From assembly GCF_947500255.1 (NCBI RefSeq), contig NZ_CANMRL010000001.1, forward strand, positions 744,001 to 808,000: DNA of 64,000 bases, given 5' to 3'. The notes beneath the pieces were generated by a model that saw nothing but the letters and a program-made list of their open reading frames with translations, ran no database searches and was not told the origin of the DNA. How positions within the stretch are numbered: position 1 is the stretch's first letter; every line of letters starts with the position of its first letter. This DNA comes from an uncultured Psychroserpens sp. (lineage in GTDB: Bacteria; Bacteroidota; Bacteroidia; Flavobacteriales; Flavobacteriaceae). The translations under genes were made by a program, and so were the position numbers. Positions 36,061-45,997 of this stretch are shown here, piece by piece.

Positions 36061-36804
36061 ATGAAAACAACAACTACAACCCTAATCATTGTACTTTTCT
36101 GGCAGTCAATGATTACATCTCAAAATGATATTATAACAATCAATGAGAAAAATCTAAACACTACATATTTAACAGAAGGAAAGAAACAATATCTAGTTTA
36201 TAGAGAAAACAAAGATGGTGATGTTGTAAACATTTCTATTTGGGAGAGAGTAATTAAATTTTCAACGCACAATAATAAAGACGCCATTATTATTGAGCAA
36301 CATTGGAAAAAACCTAAAGTTGGAAAATTTAGAACTGTTTATTCTATCTGTAAAAAAGAAAATTTTTATCCTATTTATCATTCTGCAATAGTAGGGATAA
36401 CTAAAAAAGATGCTTTCAATTTTACTTCAAATCATATAAAAGGGTCAGATAGTATTATTCAAAACTCTAAGAGGGATTTCTATTTAAAGCTAAAAGAACC
36501 TACACTTAACTGGGAATTAGACTTAGAAACTTTTCAATGTTTACCATTTAAAAAAAACACAGTTTTTAGGATTAATTTTTACCATCCAGGCAGTACTAAT
36601 GGTCCTACGTATTACAACTATGAGGTAATTGGAGAAGACACCATAACTATTGGAAGTACTGGTAAAGTTAACTGTTGGTTACTTAAAATTAAATATGAAA
36701 GAGAAAATCATGCTATATTCTGGATTGATAAGAACAATAGGGAAGTCTTAAAAATGGTAGAGGTTTGGGATGGTGTAAAACGTTATAAAATCAAACTATT
36801 TTAA
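36061..36804 (+). CDS. Secreted protein of unknown function (beta-rich)
   Basis: I start at ATG 36061 (MKTTTTTLIIVLFWQSMITS), which opens a signal peptide. The 247-residue product is mostly beta-strand with many charged residues (KKPKVGKFRTVYSI, PTYYNYEVIGEDTITI, HAIFWIDKNNREVLKM) and looks like a DUF3108-type or LolA-like outer-membrane-associated fold. There is no catalytic signature. The motif 45 bases upstream marks it as a regulon unit of its own, because the next copy lies 58 bases after its stop. Confidence 0.65.
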   Translation: MKTTTTTLIIVLFWQSMITSQNDIITINEKNLNTTYLTEGKKQYLVYRENKDGDVVNISIWERVIKFSTHNNKDAIIIEQHWKKPKVGKFRTVYSICKKENFYPIYHSAIVGITKKDAFNFTSNHIKGSDSIIQNSKRDFYLKLKEPTLNWELDLETFQCLPFKKNTVFRINFYHPGSTNGPTYYNYEVIGEDTITIGSTGKVNCWLLKIKYERENHAIFWIDKNNREVLKMVEVWDGVKRYKIKLF

Positions 36805-36861
36805 AAATTGTAACACATCATAAAATCAATACAAATCACTTTTAGTCTCAATTATACTATT

Positions 36862-36877
36862 AAGCAATAATCACCAC
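36862..36877 (+). promoter_or_regulatory. 16-bp regulon motif, AAGCAATAATCACCAC
   Basis: This exact-consensus copy is 84 bases before the ATG at 36962 and heads an eight-gene run that ends at 45945. Confidence 0.75.
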
Positions 36878-36961
36878 ATCATTTCAACAACTTTTTTTTT
36901 GATTTGGCAGATAGATTCCACTTGGACAAAACCATTTACAAATCATTAAATATTTTAAACA

Positions 36962-38083
36962 ATGAAAAAAATCCTAATTGCTCTTCTATTTGTCAGTTTT
37001 AGTATAAATGCTCAAGATGCTAAAGTTAATTCCATACTAAAAAAACACTTTAAAGCTCTTAATCAAACAAAACTAAGTACTGTTAACAGCTTGAAAATAG
37101 AAGGCACTTTTATACAAAACGGTACAATATTAAACTTAGAGATAATCAAACAACGGCCAGATAAATGGCGACGAAAAATAGAATTAAATAAAACAAAAAT
37201 GCTTGTAGTTATTAATGGAAACTCTGGCTGGGAGATTAATCAATTTGCTGGAGCCAATGATCCTGTTGATTATGACCAAGCAAAACTAAACGCTTATTCA
37301 ACAAGTGCAACCATTGATAATCAACTTTGGTATTATAAAAACAATGGCGCTAAAATCAAATACTTAACAGATGAAGTCGTTAATGAAAAAAAATCAATTA
37401 AGTTGGAAATTACCGATGTCTTAGGAAAGACATCCCATGTGTGGTTAGATTCAAAAACCTATTTTATTAATCAAACAGAAGATGTAGAAAGTAAACAAAA
37501 ACTTGTTTACAAAGAACATCAAATCATTGATGGTATGTATTTTCCAAAAAAGGTTAGTGCTGGAGTTTATGAGTTAGAATTTAGTAAGATTGAATTAAAC
37601 CCAAAATTGGAAGTATCTCTATTTACCAAAGGAGACCATATGTCGATAAAAGATGTTACAAAAACATACCTAAAAGCATTTTACGATTTAGACTATGAAA
37701 AACTAGAAACCTTTTACACTGATGAATCTTTTTGGTTCGATCCTTCAACTGCTGTAATAAACCCAAATGTTAAAAAAAGCATTGGTAAAGACAAAATTAT
37801 AGCTGATTTAAAAAGTGGATTCAATGGTGTACAAGATGCTAAATATACATTCGAAAAAGAATTTTATTCAGGTCCATATGTAGCAATTTGGGGTAATTAT
37901 TATTATAGAATTCCTGCAAAATTTTTCCAAGGAATGATGCACTCTGATGCTGTTTTTGAGTTCAATGTTCCTATGGTAACTAATTTGGTAATCAAAGATG
38001 GAAAGGTTTTAGAACATTTTGAATATGCAGATTGGACAGATTGGGCAAAGCAAGCTCAAGCCAATGCTCAAAAAGCAAAATAA
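36962..38083 (+). CDS. Secreted LolA-like domain fused to SnoaL-like domain
   Basis: The 373-residue product has a signal peptide (ending SINAQ). Residues 20-220 form a LolA-like half-barrel (SLKIEGTFIQNGTILNLEII, WEINQFAGAN, VWLDSKTYFINQTEDV) of the outer-membrane-lipoprotein-sorting superfamily. Residues 225-365 form an NTF2/SnoaL-like domain (VTKTYLKAFYDLDYEKLETF, VAIWGNYYYRIPAKF). The LolA-like domain usually holds a hydrophobic ligand or acyl chain. Both domains are ligand-binding types, so the protein may carry or modify a small hydrophobic molecule. It is the first gene of the run. Confidence 0.72.
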   Translation: MKKILIALLFVSFSINAQDAKVNSILKKHFKALNQTKLSTVNSLKIEGTFIQNGTILNLEIIKQRPDKWRRKIELNKTKMLVVINGNSGWEINQFAGANDPVDYDQAKLNAYSTSATIDNQLWYYKNNGAKIKYLTDEVVNEKKSIKLEITDVLGKTSHVWLDSKTYFINQTEDVESKQKLVYKEHQIIDGMYFPKKVSAGVYELEFSKIELNPKLEVSLFTKGDHMSIKDVTKTYLKAFYDLDYEKLETFYTDESFWFDPSTAVINPNVKKSIGKDKIIADLKSGFNGVQDAKYTFEKEFYSGPYVAIWGNYYYRIPAKFFQGMMHSDAVFEFNVPMVTNLVIKDGKVLEHFEYADWTDWAKQAQANAQKAK

Positions 38084-38096
38084 AATATCATTAAAA

Positions 38097-39263
38097 ATGA
38101 AACTTCGATTTACATACTTAATCATAGTTGTTCTTGTATTATTTACAACAAGCATAAGTCATTCACAAGATTTAAAAAATGGAACAGACGTGGTGAAAAA
38201 AGTAACTGAGATTTTTGATAAAATTAAGACCATTAGCTATACAATGACCGTAGAAGACAATTATGGTAATATAGCTAAAAGTGAGAATTTACAGGAAAGA
38301 ACAGATATTGACAATAACAATGGATTTGGTTACTCAAAACAAAAAGCGATAATACGACTAACGGACAAGGTTTCAAAAACTTCAACATTTAGTTTTTCTT
38401 ATGATGGTAATACGTTGTTTGTGCAGCCAAAACAGAATGGAGAAATAACTATTATAGACGACCCAACAATGGAATCTGTTATCGATTTATTAGGCAGTTC
38501 GTTGTTCATCTATAGAAGACCATTACTTCTTAAAAAAGGTTTTATAGTTCATGATGATGTATCATTACTAGCAATAGAAAAAAAAGATGGTCAAAACTGT
38601 TATAAACTTCTTGCAAAGAAATCAATTGCTTCTCCTCTTTCTGGTGAAAATAAAATATATGAATACACATGGTGGATTAACTCTAAAACATTCTATCCTG
38701 TAGCTCATGAAAGTAAACTTCAAAAATTTTCAATAAAGGTAAATCAAGTTAACCAAACTCATCCTAATGACGCATTTAAATTAGTTAAACACGATAAGAT
38801 AAACTATACCACAAATGAAACCATTGAAAATACTGGTCTGCTAAACATTGGAGAAAAATTCCCAGTATGGTATCTAAAAGATGCTTCTAGCAATCTGAGA
38901 TTATCTTCAGAGTTTAAAGGAAAGATAGTTGTTATTGATTTTTGGGGGACTTGGTGCCCTCCTTGTAAGAAAGCGATGCCAGATATTCAAAAATTACATG
39001 ATAAATACAAAAACAAGGATGTTGTAATCATAGGTGTTTCGGTTAACGACAAACCCAATGCAGCCGAAAAGTATTTTAAGTCTAAAGGTTATACTTATTT
39101 ACATTTACCTTATGGTGAAGAACTTGCAGAACAAATAAAAGTAAAAGTGTACCCTACATTATATATTCTAAATAAAAAAGGAAACATCATTTATGCAGAA
39201 AAAAAATATAATGAAAATGGATTACATGATTGGAGTAAAATTATAGACGTAGCACTAAAATAA
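38097..39263 (+). CDS. LolA-like domain plus TlpA-type thioredoxin
   Basis: I start at ATG 38097 (MKLRFTYLIIVVLVLF), a signal peptide. The 388-residue protein has an N-terminal LolA-like half-barrel (KTISYTMTVEDNYG, FSFSYDGNTLFVQP, YTWWINSKTFYPVAHES) and from about residue 250 a TlpA/ResA-like thioredoxin domain with WCPPC at Cys287 and Cys290 and the VYPTLYILNKKG cis-Pro loop. The enzyme is expected to be periplasmic or at the outer membrane and to reduce or make disulfides. Four further relatives lie in this region. It follows the LolA-SnoaL gene by 13 bases. Confidence 0.85.
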   Translation: MKLRFTYLIIVVLVLFTTSISHSQDLKNGTDVVKKVTEIFDKIKTISYTMTVEDNYGNIAKSENLQERTDIDNNNGFGYSKQKAIIRLTDKVSKTSTFSFSYDGNTLFVQPKQNGEITIIDDPTMESVIDLLGSSLFIYRRPLLLKKGFIVHDDVSLLAIEKKDGQNCYKLLAKKSIASPLSGENKIYEYTWWINSKTFYPVAHESKLQKFSIKVNQVNQTHPNDAFKLVKHDKINYTTNETIENTGLLNIGEKFPVWYLKDASSNLRLSSEFKGKIVVIDFWGTWCPPCKKAMPDIQKLHDKYKNKDVVIIGVSVNDKPNAAEKYFKSKGYTYLHLPYGEELAEQIKVKVYPTLYILNKKGNIIYAEKKYNENGLHDWSKIIDVALK

Positions 39264-39271
39264 AATTTCAT

Positions 39272-40450
39272 TTGAAAGCAAAAATCTACATAGTTGTCCT
39301 TTTACTAATATCTATAACCTTAAATGCGCAAAAACTTGAAGAAGTTACATTTACCCATTTGCCACAAGCCGCGAAACTTCCATATAATTCAATGGATGCC
39401 AATGTAGCAGATATTGATAATGACGGAGATCTAGATATAGTGGTAGCTATAGAGTTTTATAAAAATTTAATTTTTATAAATGATGGCAAAGGACACTTCT
39501 CTGACGGTAGCTATATGTTACCAGACAAGATTGCAAAACAAACAACTAAACCTTATCAATATTATCCTTATCACGATTCGGAGGATGTCGCAATAAAAGA
39601 TATAGACAATAATGGCAAACTTGATATATTATTCATAACAGAAGATGATAAAATAAATGAACTATACTTACAAAACGAGAGTAATAAGTTCATTGATGCA
39701 TCAGATAAATTTCCTGTAAAAGGAATTTCAAACGCTTTAATGGTTAGTGATTTTGATAATGATGGCTGGAAGGATTGTATTATAGGTAATAATGGACAAA
39801 ATTATTATCTAAAAAATGAAAAAGGAACCTTGGTTGATGAAACTGAAACAAGACTTCCAGCTATATCTGATGTAACTCAAGATTTAGAAGTAGGCGATTA
39901 TGATAATGATGGCGACCTTGATATTTTGGTTGGCAATGAAGATGACAATCGTTTATTAATAAATGATGGGAAAGGCTATTTTAAAGATATTACCTATCAA
40001 GCATTTAGTTCTGGTATTTCTGAAGAGACTAGAGAAGCCGACTTTGCCGATGTAGATAATGATGGTGATTTAGACATCTATTTTGCGAATGTAAAAATGT
40101 TTACTCAAAAAGAACCCATACAGCGATTGTTAATCAATGAAAATGGAAAATATATCGATAAAAGTAAAGAGCTGCTCCATTTTAAAAACACCATAGCTGC
40201 TGTTGATGCCGATTTTTTTGATTTAGATAACGATGGTGACTTAGATTTATTACTAGGTAAAATGAATGGTTTCTCTATTGGCATCAATGATGGAAAAGGA
40301 AATTTTAAAGAACATACAGAACAATTTATAAAGTATCCCATCAATGGTTTAATTGTCGATATAGAGGTCGCGGATTTCAATCAAGATAACAAACCAGATA
40401 TCTATTTAGCATGTTTTGGAATCAATGATAAATTATTCTTAAGTAAGTAA
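39272..40450 (+). CDS. VCBS/FG-GAP repeat protein (calcium-binding)
   Basis: A TTG start (39272) gives a signal peptide (ending TLNAQ) and 392 residues. Seven repeats carry DxDxDGxxD loops, for example DIDNDGDLDIVVA, DYDNDGDLDILVG, DVDNDGDLDIYFA, DLDNDGDLDLLLG and the degenerate DFNQDNKPDIYLA, which are EF-like calcium sites in a seven-bladed beta-propeller. Such propellers mediate adhesion or protein interaction at the cell surface. The gene lies eight bases after the thioredoxin gene. Confidence 0.85.
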   Translation: MKAKIYIVVLLLISITLNAQKLEEVTFTHLPQAAKLPYNSMDANVADIDNDGDLDIVVAIEFYKNLIFINDGKGHFSDGSYMLPDKIAKQTTKPYQYYPYHDSEDVAIKDIDNNGKLDILFITEDDKINELYLQNESNKFIDASDKFPVKGISNALMVSDFDNDGWKDCIIGNNGQNYYLKNEKGTLVDETETRLPAISDVTQDLEVGDYDNDGDLDILVGNEDDNRLLINDGKGYFKDITYQAFSSGISEETREADFADVDNDGDLDIYFANVKMFTQKEPIQRLLINENGKYIDKSKELLHFKNTIAAVDADFFDLDNDGDLDLLLGKMNGFSIGINDGKGNFKEHTEQFIKYPINGLIVDIEVADFNQDNKPDIYLACFGINDKLFLSK

Positions 40451-40453
40451 TTA

Positions 40454-41857
40454 ATGGGGCATAAAAAAGCATTCATAATAGTTTTATTAACCTTTATAAA
40501 TATATCCTTAGGCCAAAATTCTAAAATGGCTACAATTAACACTAAAATAGAGTCTCAATTAAAAAAGTTCAATAGAACATATAACATAAGCTCTACGACT
40601 CCAGGTTATGCTGTAGGTCTAATAACTCATGATACCATATTACAATATTTTGAAGGGCTTTCAGATTTAACTTCAAAACATAGGATACATTCTCTTACTA
40701 AATTTAGAATGGCCTCGGTATCAAAACAATTTGTTGGAGCAATTGTTTTAACACTCATTGAAGAAAAAAAACTGAACCTAGATGACAATATTATTGATCA
40801 CCTTCCAAATCTAAATAAGGCTTATAATAATATAACTATTGAAGATCTAATACATCATGTATCAGGAATTAAAGACTATGTAGAACTTTTAGCTTTAATG
40901 GGCTACCCTGAAAACCAATTACCAATTCCCGAAAAGGTATTTGAAATTATTAATGCTCAAGGTTCATTAAACTTTGCTCCCAAAACAGATTACAGCTATT
41001 CCAATTCAAACTATTTTTTACTAGCCAGAATTATAGAAAAAGTACTAGGGAAACCATTGCATATTATTGCCAACAAAAGATTGTTTGGTCCATTGAAAAT
41101 GAAGAACACCACATTTCTTCATAAGGATTATGATTTCAACTCAATTGCAAAAGGCTATTATTTTCAAAATATGTTCTATCATCCTTTCAGCTCTAATGAC
41201 TATGTCACTGGAGACGGAGGCTTAGTTTCCAATTTAAACGACATGTGTATTTGGGCTAAAAACTATCTAACCAATTCATTTCCAACACAAAACCTTTTAT
41301 ACAAGATGGTAAATGTCAAAAAACCTTTAGACACTCTTACTAACAATTATGGTTATGGATTTTATAAAGAAACTATTAATGATTATTCCATTTACAAACA
41401 TGGTGGAATATTTTGTGGATACACCCATGATATCGCAGTAGTGCCCAATAAAGATTTTGCTTTAGTCATTTTAACAAACAGTAATCCAAAATACAGTGTA
41501 GAAGAGCTTACTTACAGTATCATAAGTAGTATAACTAATTGGAATCTATCTAGAACTGTATCAAAAGAAAAAAATATGGCAAAATTAAATATCATTCCTT
41601 CGGGTAACTTCTCGGTAAACGAAAAAATAAATGGCAATTGGCTTTCAAACGAAATAAAGACCAGATGTAAAATTGAAATCGAAAATAATACTTTGGTTAA
41701 TGTTTACTTTGAAAAGAGTAAATATCAATTCACTCCAATTAATAGAAACACTATAATTCTAAACGATATGCAATTCACTTATGATGAAAATAAAAAATTA
41801 ATGTTCTTAAATACAACCAAAACAAAAAATATAATATTTAAAAAAGAAGTGAAATAA
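40454..41857 (+). CDS. Secreted class-C beta-lactamase-like serine hydrolase
   Basis: The 467-residue product has a signal peptide (ending ISLGQ). Its active-site motifs are S88-V-S-K91, YSNSNY and KHGGIFCGY, and about 100 beta-rich residues follow the catalytic domain. The start ATG lies three bases after the VCBS gene. The high similarity in layout to the other five hydrolases suggests ancient paralogy, but the sequences have clearly diverged, so they probably have different substrates. Confidence 0.87.
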   Translation: MGHKKAFIIVLLTFINISLGQNSKMATINTKIESQLKKFNRTYNISSTTPGYAVGLITHDTILQYFEGLSDLTSKHRIHSLTKFRMASVSKQFVGAIVLTLIEEKKLNLDDNIIDHLPNLNKAYNNITIEDLIHHVSGIKDYVELLALMGYPENQLPIPEKVFEIINAQGSLNFAPKTDYSYSNSNYFLLARIIEKVLGKPLHIIANKRLFGPLKMKNTTFLHKDYDFNSIAKGYYFQNMFYHPFSSNDYVTGDGGLVSNLNDMCIWAKNYLTNSFPTQNLLYKMVNVKKPLDTLTNNYGYGFYKETINDYSIYKHGGIFCGYTHDIAVVPNKDFALVILTNSNPKYSVEELTYSIISSITNWNLSRTVSKEKNMAKLNIIPSGNFSVNEKINGNWLSNEIKTRCKIEIENNTLVNVYFEKSKYQFTPINRNTIILNDMQFTYDENKKLMFLNTTKTKNIIFKKEVK

Positions 41858-41937
41858 AACCATTAATCGTTTCTTATTAAGAATTAAATTATAATCAAAT
41901 ATTCTGCAGCCATAAACAAAATCAAAAACACTAAAAA

Positions 41938-42600
41938 TTGGGTCGATTAAAAAGAATAATTTCTAGAACAAATGCAAAATACTTACTATCAGAAGTCATA
42001 CTGATTTTTGTAGGTATAAGCTTAGCAATATGGTTTAATAATTGGAATGAAAGCAGAAAGACAAATACAACAAAAGATATTGCTTTATCAAAAATATATA
42101 TCGAAATAAATAACAATTATGCCGAAATAGAGAACAGTATTCAACATTTAGATACACTAATTAAAACTCTTGGTGACTTTAAAAAAATAAGTGATTTCAA
42201 TACTGCATTTGAAGCTTCAGTAGAACAACTAAATGAGTTTCAAAAAAATCACCCAAGTTTTTATAAAATAAATGATTCCAAAAAAATCATAGGCAGTAAC
42301 CTCTACAAATTTGATGGGGCAATAACAATGTATTTTGAAATAACAAACCTTAGATTTATTGCATTAGAAACAGCAAAGTCAACAAATGCATTAGGAAAAA
42401 TCAACTATGACTGCCTCTATAATTTAGAAGATTTATACAGCCAAAAGTATCGTGTTTCAAGGTTAATTAATAGAGCCGTAGAGTTAATGCAAGAAGGTGA
42501 CTTTGAAGGACTCCTTCGAAACTTGAAACAAATACGTCAATTACAAGTACAACTTATACAACATTATGAAAAAACAAAATATATCTTTAGTGATTGTTAA
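41938..42600 (+). CDS. DUF6090-type membrane protein
   Basis: The start is TTG 41938, since the frame is closed four bases upstream. The 220-residue product begins with a short basic segment and one membrane helix ending in the family hallmark VGISLAIWFNNWNESRK, then a periplasmic alpha-helical domain. Many flavobacterial DUF6090 proteins share this N-terminus (about 250 residues), and their role is unknown. It overlaps the next gene by 35 bases. An 80-base gap separates it from the serine hydrolase. Confidence 0.72.
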   Translation: MGRLKRIISRTNAKYLLSEVILIFVGISLAIWFNNWNESRKTNTTKDIALSKIYIEINNNYAEIENSIQHLDTLIKTLGDFKKISDFNTAFEASVEQLNEFQKNHPSFYKINDSKKIIGSNLYKFDGAITMYFEITNLRFIALETAKSTNALGKINYDCLYNLEDLYSQKYRVSRLINRAVELMQEGDFEGLLRNLKQIRQLQVQLIQHYEKTKYIFSDC

Positions 42601-43573
42601 AATCAGATTGTTAAAATATATATACTTAATCTTCTTCACAAGTTTAAACGTTGTTGCACAAAAACCTACAGTTGAAGCAGAGTTAGAAGAAGATTATAGA
42701 TATCAGTTCAAACCTGTTGAAAACAACCATAATATGACTGTGATGATAGATAGTATTCATAATACCATTTATTCTAAACCTTATGGTAAGGAAACTGCAA
42801 GAGAAATGCTTCGCATTATTAAAGCAGACGGTTTTAACATCAAATTTTCTGGAGAGAAACTATTAGAAAAACATCTCAACAATGAGAGTACTGATTTACT
42901 TATAATCCATGGTATGCCAAATGACGAAGAGGTCCTAGATAATGGAACCAAAAAGGAGATATTGTATACTTCACCCTTAAATACTAAAGAAGTAAGTAAT
43001 ATTGGAAAGTTTGTATTTAATGGCGGAAGTTTACTCTTATTTCTTTCACATTTCCCTGAAGGAAGTGGTGCATTACCACTTGTAGAAGCCTTACAAGTTA
43101 AGCTTAGAGATGGTTATGCGTTTCAAGAACAATATCACACAAGTGAAGATGGGGTATGCGGTCATTTTATGATGAACAAAAATAATAAAATGCTTAACCT
43201 CGATCACCCAATTTTTAAAAACTCGTTAGAGAAAAGAACAATCCCAAATAATATTAGGTTCTATTGTGGCGCAGCAATTTTTAGAAACCCCGAAGATGTG
43301 ATTTTGCCTTTTCCAGAAAACACGATTAATTACACTCCTGAAATAGGTAAAAAGGAATATATCGAAGAAAACTCAAACAACTATGCAGGAATGATTGGTT
43401 TTGAATATGGAAATGGACGTGTAGTAATATGCACAGATCAAGGAATTTTTAGAAGCATGAACCTGCTTATTAAAGACAAAAAAATAGCGGTTACCATTCA
43501 TGACCCCGAAGCCAATAATGCTGGCCTATTCTTAAATACACTACGATGGTTAACAAAACTTCAAAACCCATAA
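42566..43573 (+). CDS. Secreted protein with glutamine-amidotransferase-like (DUF4350/ThuA-type) domain
   Basis: The 335-residue product has a signal peptide (ending VVAQK). The core contains TDLLIIHGMPNDEEV, VSNIGKFVFNGGSLLLFLSH and GMIGFEYGNGRVVICTDQGIFRS, which match the flavodoxin-like alpha/beta fold of class I amidotransferase or ThuA/DUF4350-like proteins. No nucleophilic Cys is evident in the expected GxC position, so it is probably a ligand-binding rather than catalytic member. It starts inside the DUF6090 gene (35-base overlap). Confidence 0.6.
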   Translation: MKKQNISLVIVKIRLLKYIYLIFFTSLNVVAQKPTVEAELEEDYRYQFKPVENNHNMTVMIDSIHNTIYSKPYGKETAREMLRIIKADGFNIKFSGEKLLEKHLNNESTDLLIIHGMPNDEEVLDNGTKKEILYTSPLNTKEVSNIGKFVFNGGSLLLFLSHFPEGSGALPLVEALQVKLRDGYAFQEQYHTSEDGVCGHFMMNKNNKMLNLDHPIFKNSLEKRTIPNNIRFYCGAAIFRNPEDVILPFPENTINYTPEIGKKEYIEENSNNYAGMIGFEYGNGRVVICTDQGIFRSMNLLIKDKKIAVTIHDPEANNAGLFLNTLRWLTKLQNP

Positions 43574-43591
43574 TTCACTTCGTACTTAATA

Positions 43592-44845
43592 ATGAAAAAT
43601 ATACAACTATTTTTTATCTTGATATTAATTCAATTCTCAAATGCGCAAGATATAAGTTTTGATTTAAAAAATTTATATGTGACACCATTTGGTATGTCAT
43701 CTGACCTTGTTGGATTTAACCCGTTATTTAAATTAGATTCAGATTCTATCCATAACAAAGTGAAAAGTGAAAAAATAAGAAAGCTTCCCAAAAACTTAGA
43801 TGTATCACAAACGTCCTATTGCTTTTTCTATTTTACAGGAGTAAGCTCTTCTTCATTTAAAAATGAGTTGGTGGCTTTAATCGAAAATTATACTACAGAT
43901 AATCCTTCAATTTTTATAGATAGAAATGGAAACTTAGATTTTACAGATGATGGAACTCCGATCATTTTCAAAAATAATTCAACATTAGAATTAGCAAATA
44001 ATAATAGTATTTCAGCTATTTATCACTATCAACTTTCTAAAAGTCAAATAAGCCCTCAATATGAAAGTAAGCTTAAACAAAATTTTGCGGAAAAATTCCC
44101 AAAAAGCAACATACTACCTGCTAAATATTGGTTAGCATACAAACGTCTTTCAGTTAGAATTTCAAAACATTTTTTAGATAAAAAGCCAATAACTATTCTT
44201 TTAGTAGATAATTCTGTTGATGGAATGTTTTCTTTTCAAACAAATAAACTAGGTGATCGTGTTCTCGTTTTAGAGGGACATATTGATACAGATAAAACAC
44301 TAACATCAATATTAAGATTTGCAGAACCTATAAGCCATAATGCAATCTTCAAAATATATGATAAAAAATACCACATAAAGAATGTGACATCCAACGGAAA
44401 CAAAATTACATTATCACAAACCCATAAAAAGCCAAGTTATGACTTTAAAAAGATTAAAGACTTGACTTCTTTATCAATTACCCTGCTGGATGACACTTTA
44501 GTGACTTTAAAAGATTTAATAAAAACAAAAAAATATTTACTAATAGATGTTGGTGGTACATGGTGCAGAGGTTGTGTTTCTCAAGAGCCAATCGTAAAAA
44601 ACATGTATAAAAATGGCGATATTGAAGTTTTAGGGGTTTTTAAACATGACACGTTTAAATCGGTAGAAGAGTATATTAAGAATCATGAGCTAAAATGGCC
44701 AGTTGCTCTTGCAGATGAAAACTTTGATGATATTTTCAGAATAAACATGTTTCCTACATATATTTTAATTTCTAGTGGAGGGAAAGTTGTATTAACAGCT
44801 ATTGAGGCCGAAGAAATTGAAAAATATATTAATGAAATAAATTAA
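43592..44845 (+). CDS. TlpA-type thioredoxin with unusual CRGC active site
   Basis: The 417-residue product has a signal peptide (ending SNAQD), a long N-terminal beta-rich region (residues 25-290) and a C-terminal thioredoxin-like domain (DVGGTWCRGCVSQEPIVKNM). The active site is Cys325-Arg-Gly-Cys328, whereas TlpA/ResA proteins nearly always have C-x-P-C. Loss of the Pro before the second Cys should change the redox potential or pKa. The NMFPTYILISSGG segment holds the cis-Pro. It is 18 bases after the amidotransferase-like gene. Confidence 0.78.
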   Translation: MKNIQLFFILILIQFSNAQDISFDLKNLYVTPFGMSSDLVGFNPLFKLDSDSIHNKVKSEKIRKLPKNLDVSQTSYCFFYFTGVSSSSFKNELVALIENYTTDNPSIFIDRNGNLDFTDDGTPIIFKNNSTLELANNNSISAIYHYQLSKSQISPQYESKLKQNFAEKFPKSNILPAKYWLAYKRLSVRISKHFLDKKPITILLVDNSVDGMFSFQTNKLGDRVLVLEGHIDTDKTLTSILRFAEPISHNAIFKIYDKKYHIKNVTSNGNKITLSQTHKKPSYDFKKIKDLTSLSITLLDDTLVTLKDLIKTKKYLLIDVGGTWCRGCVSQEPIVKNMYKNGDIEVLGVFKHDTFKSVEEYIKNHELKWPVALADENFDDIFRINMFPTYILISSGGKVVLTAIEAEEIEKYINEIN

Positions 44846-44850
44846 GTAGT

Positions 44851-45945
44851 ATGTTAAAAGAATATCATTTAATGTCTAATAAGAATAATACTACCTCTTT
44901 TCACTTTTTAAAGATGTTATATGTTTTTTCAGTATTATTTTTTTCAGTAACAATAAAAGCTCAAAACATAAAAACTTACAACGACACACTATTTGTAAAT
45001 TATAAGTCAACTATTAAATTAGACAGTGTACATTTTAACATCAAAGGAGATCGCTTATATCAACTATCTCATAATGGCGAAAAAAAGTTATGGAAACTCA
45101 CCAAACATATACCAAATGTTAATGAAGTGATATTACAATATCAATTTTCAACGTACAAAAATTCTAACCATTTCTTAAGTATCAAAAGTCACTTTTTAGG
45201 AGATAGTTTGCATTTAACAAATCAAAAAGTAAGTGCATTAAAAGGTCATATAATTCATGATTCAATACATAGTAAATGGTTAAAAGAAAACCGCAGTATT
45301 AGTATATACCTTCCACCAAATTACAATAAAACCTCTAAAAACTGTCCAGTAGTTTATTTAACAGATGGTGCTTGGATTACTAATTATGCGACGTATATAG
45401 AGCAGCTCATCATAAATAAACAGATCCCTCCTATTGTCTTAATTGGAGTACACTCAAATGATAACACTATAAAGCAATTTAGAACATTAGCCTACCTAAA
45501 AGACATTCATAAATATATACCTGATACAGATAGCACTTTATACTCGAAACACATGAAGTTTTTTAATGAAGAAGTTATTGAGCATATTGAAGCAAAATTT
45601 AACGTATCAAATCAACAAACTGATAGAATGATTTTTGGATGTTCTAACGGGGCAGCCTTTTCTTTGGACGCAAGCATAAATTACCCAAATATGTATCAAC
45701 ACATTATTTTAGGATCGTTTGGTTGGCTACCATTAATAGAAGTAAAGTTTAAAAATACCACATCGAAGTACCATTTATGCGCTGGCACATTAGAAAAAGA
45801 TTATTCTGAACTAACAAAATTATTAAATGAATTGTTGCTCAAAGAAGGTATAACATCCCATTATCAAATATACGTCGCTGCTCATGATGATATAATGTGG
45901 CGCGATTTTTTTCTTAAATCTTTGATTAAAATTTTTAAGCAATAA
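44851..45945 (+). CDS. Esterase-like alpha/beta hydrolase (PF00756-type), secreted
   Basis: This is a 364-residue protein with a membrane or signal segment near residues 22-38. Residues 130-360 form the putative-esterase domain: SIYLPPNYNKTSKNCPVVYL, the nucleophile elbow GCSNGAAFS and a late His in VAAHDDIMW. GCSNG fits the GxSxG elbow. It is the last gene of the eight-gene run and starts five bases after the thioredoxin gene. Its stop codon overlaps a copy of the 16-bp motif. Confidence 0.82.
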   Translation: MLKEYHLMSNKNNTTSFHFLKMLYVFSVLFFSVTIKAQNIKTYNDTLFVNYKSTIKLDSVHFNIKGDRLYQLSHNGEKKLWKLTKHIPNVNEVILQYQFSTYKNSNHFLSIKSHFLGDSLHLTNQKVSALKGHIIHDSIHSKWLKENRSISIYLPPNYNKTSKNCPVVYLTDGAWITNYATYIEQLIINKQIPPIVLIGVHSNDNTIKQFRTLAYLKDIHKYIPDTDSTLYSKHMKFFNEEVIEHIEAKFNVSNQQTDRMIFGCSNGAAFSLDASINYPNMYQHIILGSFGWLPLIEVKFKNTTSKYHLCAGTLEKDYSELTKLLNELLLKEGITSHYQIYVAAHDDIMWRDFFLKSLIKIFKQ

Positions 45946-45952
45946 TCACCAC
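45937..45952 (+). promoter_or_regulatory. 16-bp regulon motif, AAGCAATAATCACCAC
   Basis: This exact-consensus copy overlaps the stop of the esterase gene and ends 45 bases before the ATG at 45998. Confidence 0.75.
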
Positions 45953-45997
45953 TTTTTCTAACTAATTTTTTAGTTGATTAGCTAAAATCAAAAAATC

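Noticed and set aside
42566-43573. Active glutamine amidotransferase
   Set aside because: The fold looks right but no nucleophilic Cys in a GxC(x)G context is evident, so I call it ligand-binding only.
36962-45945. Polysaccharide utilisation locus (SusC/SusD type)
   Set aside because: No TonB-dependent receptor, SusD-like lipoprotein, glycoside hydrolase or lyase is found in this run.
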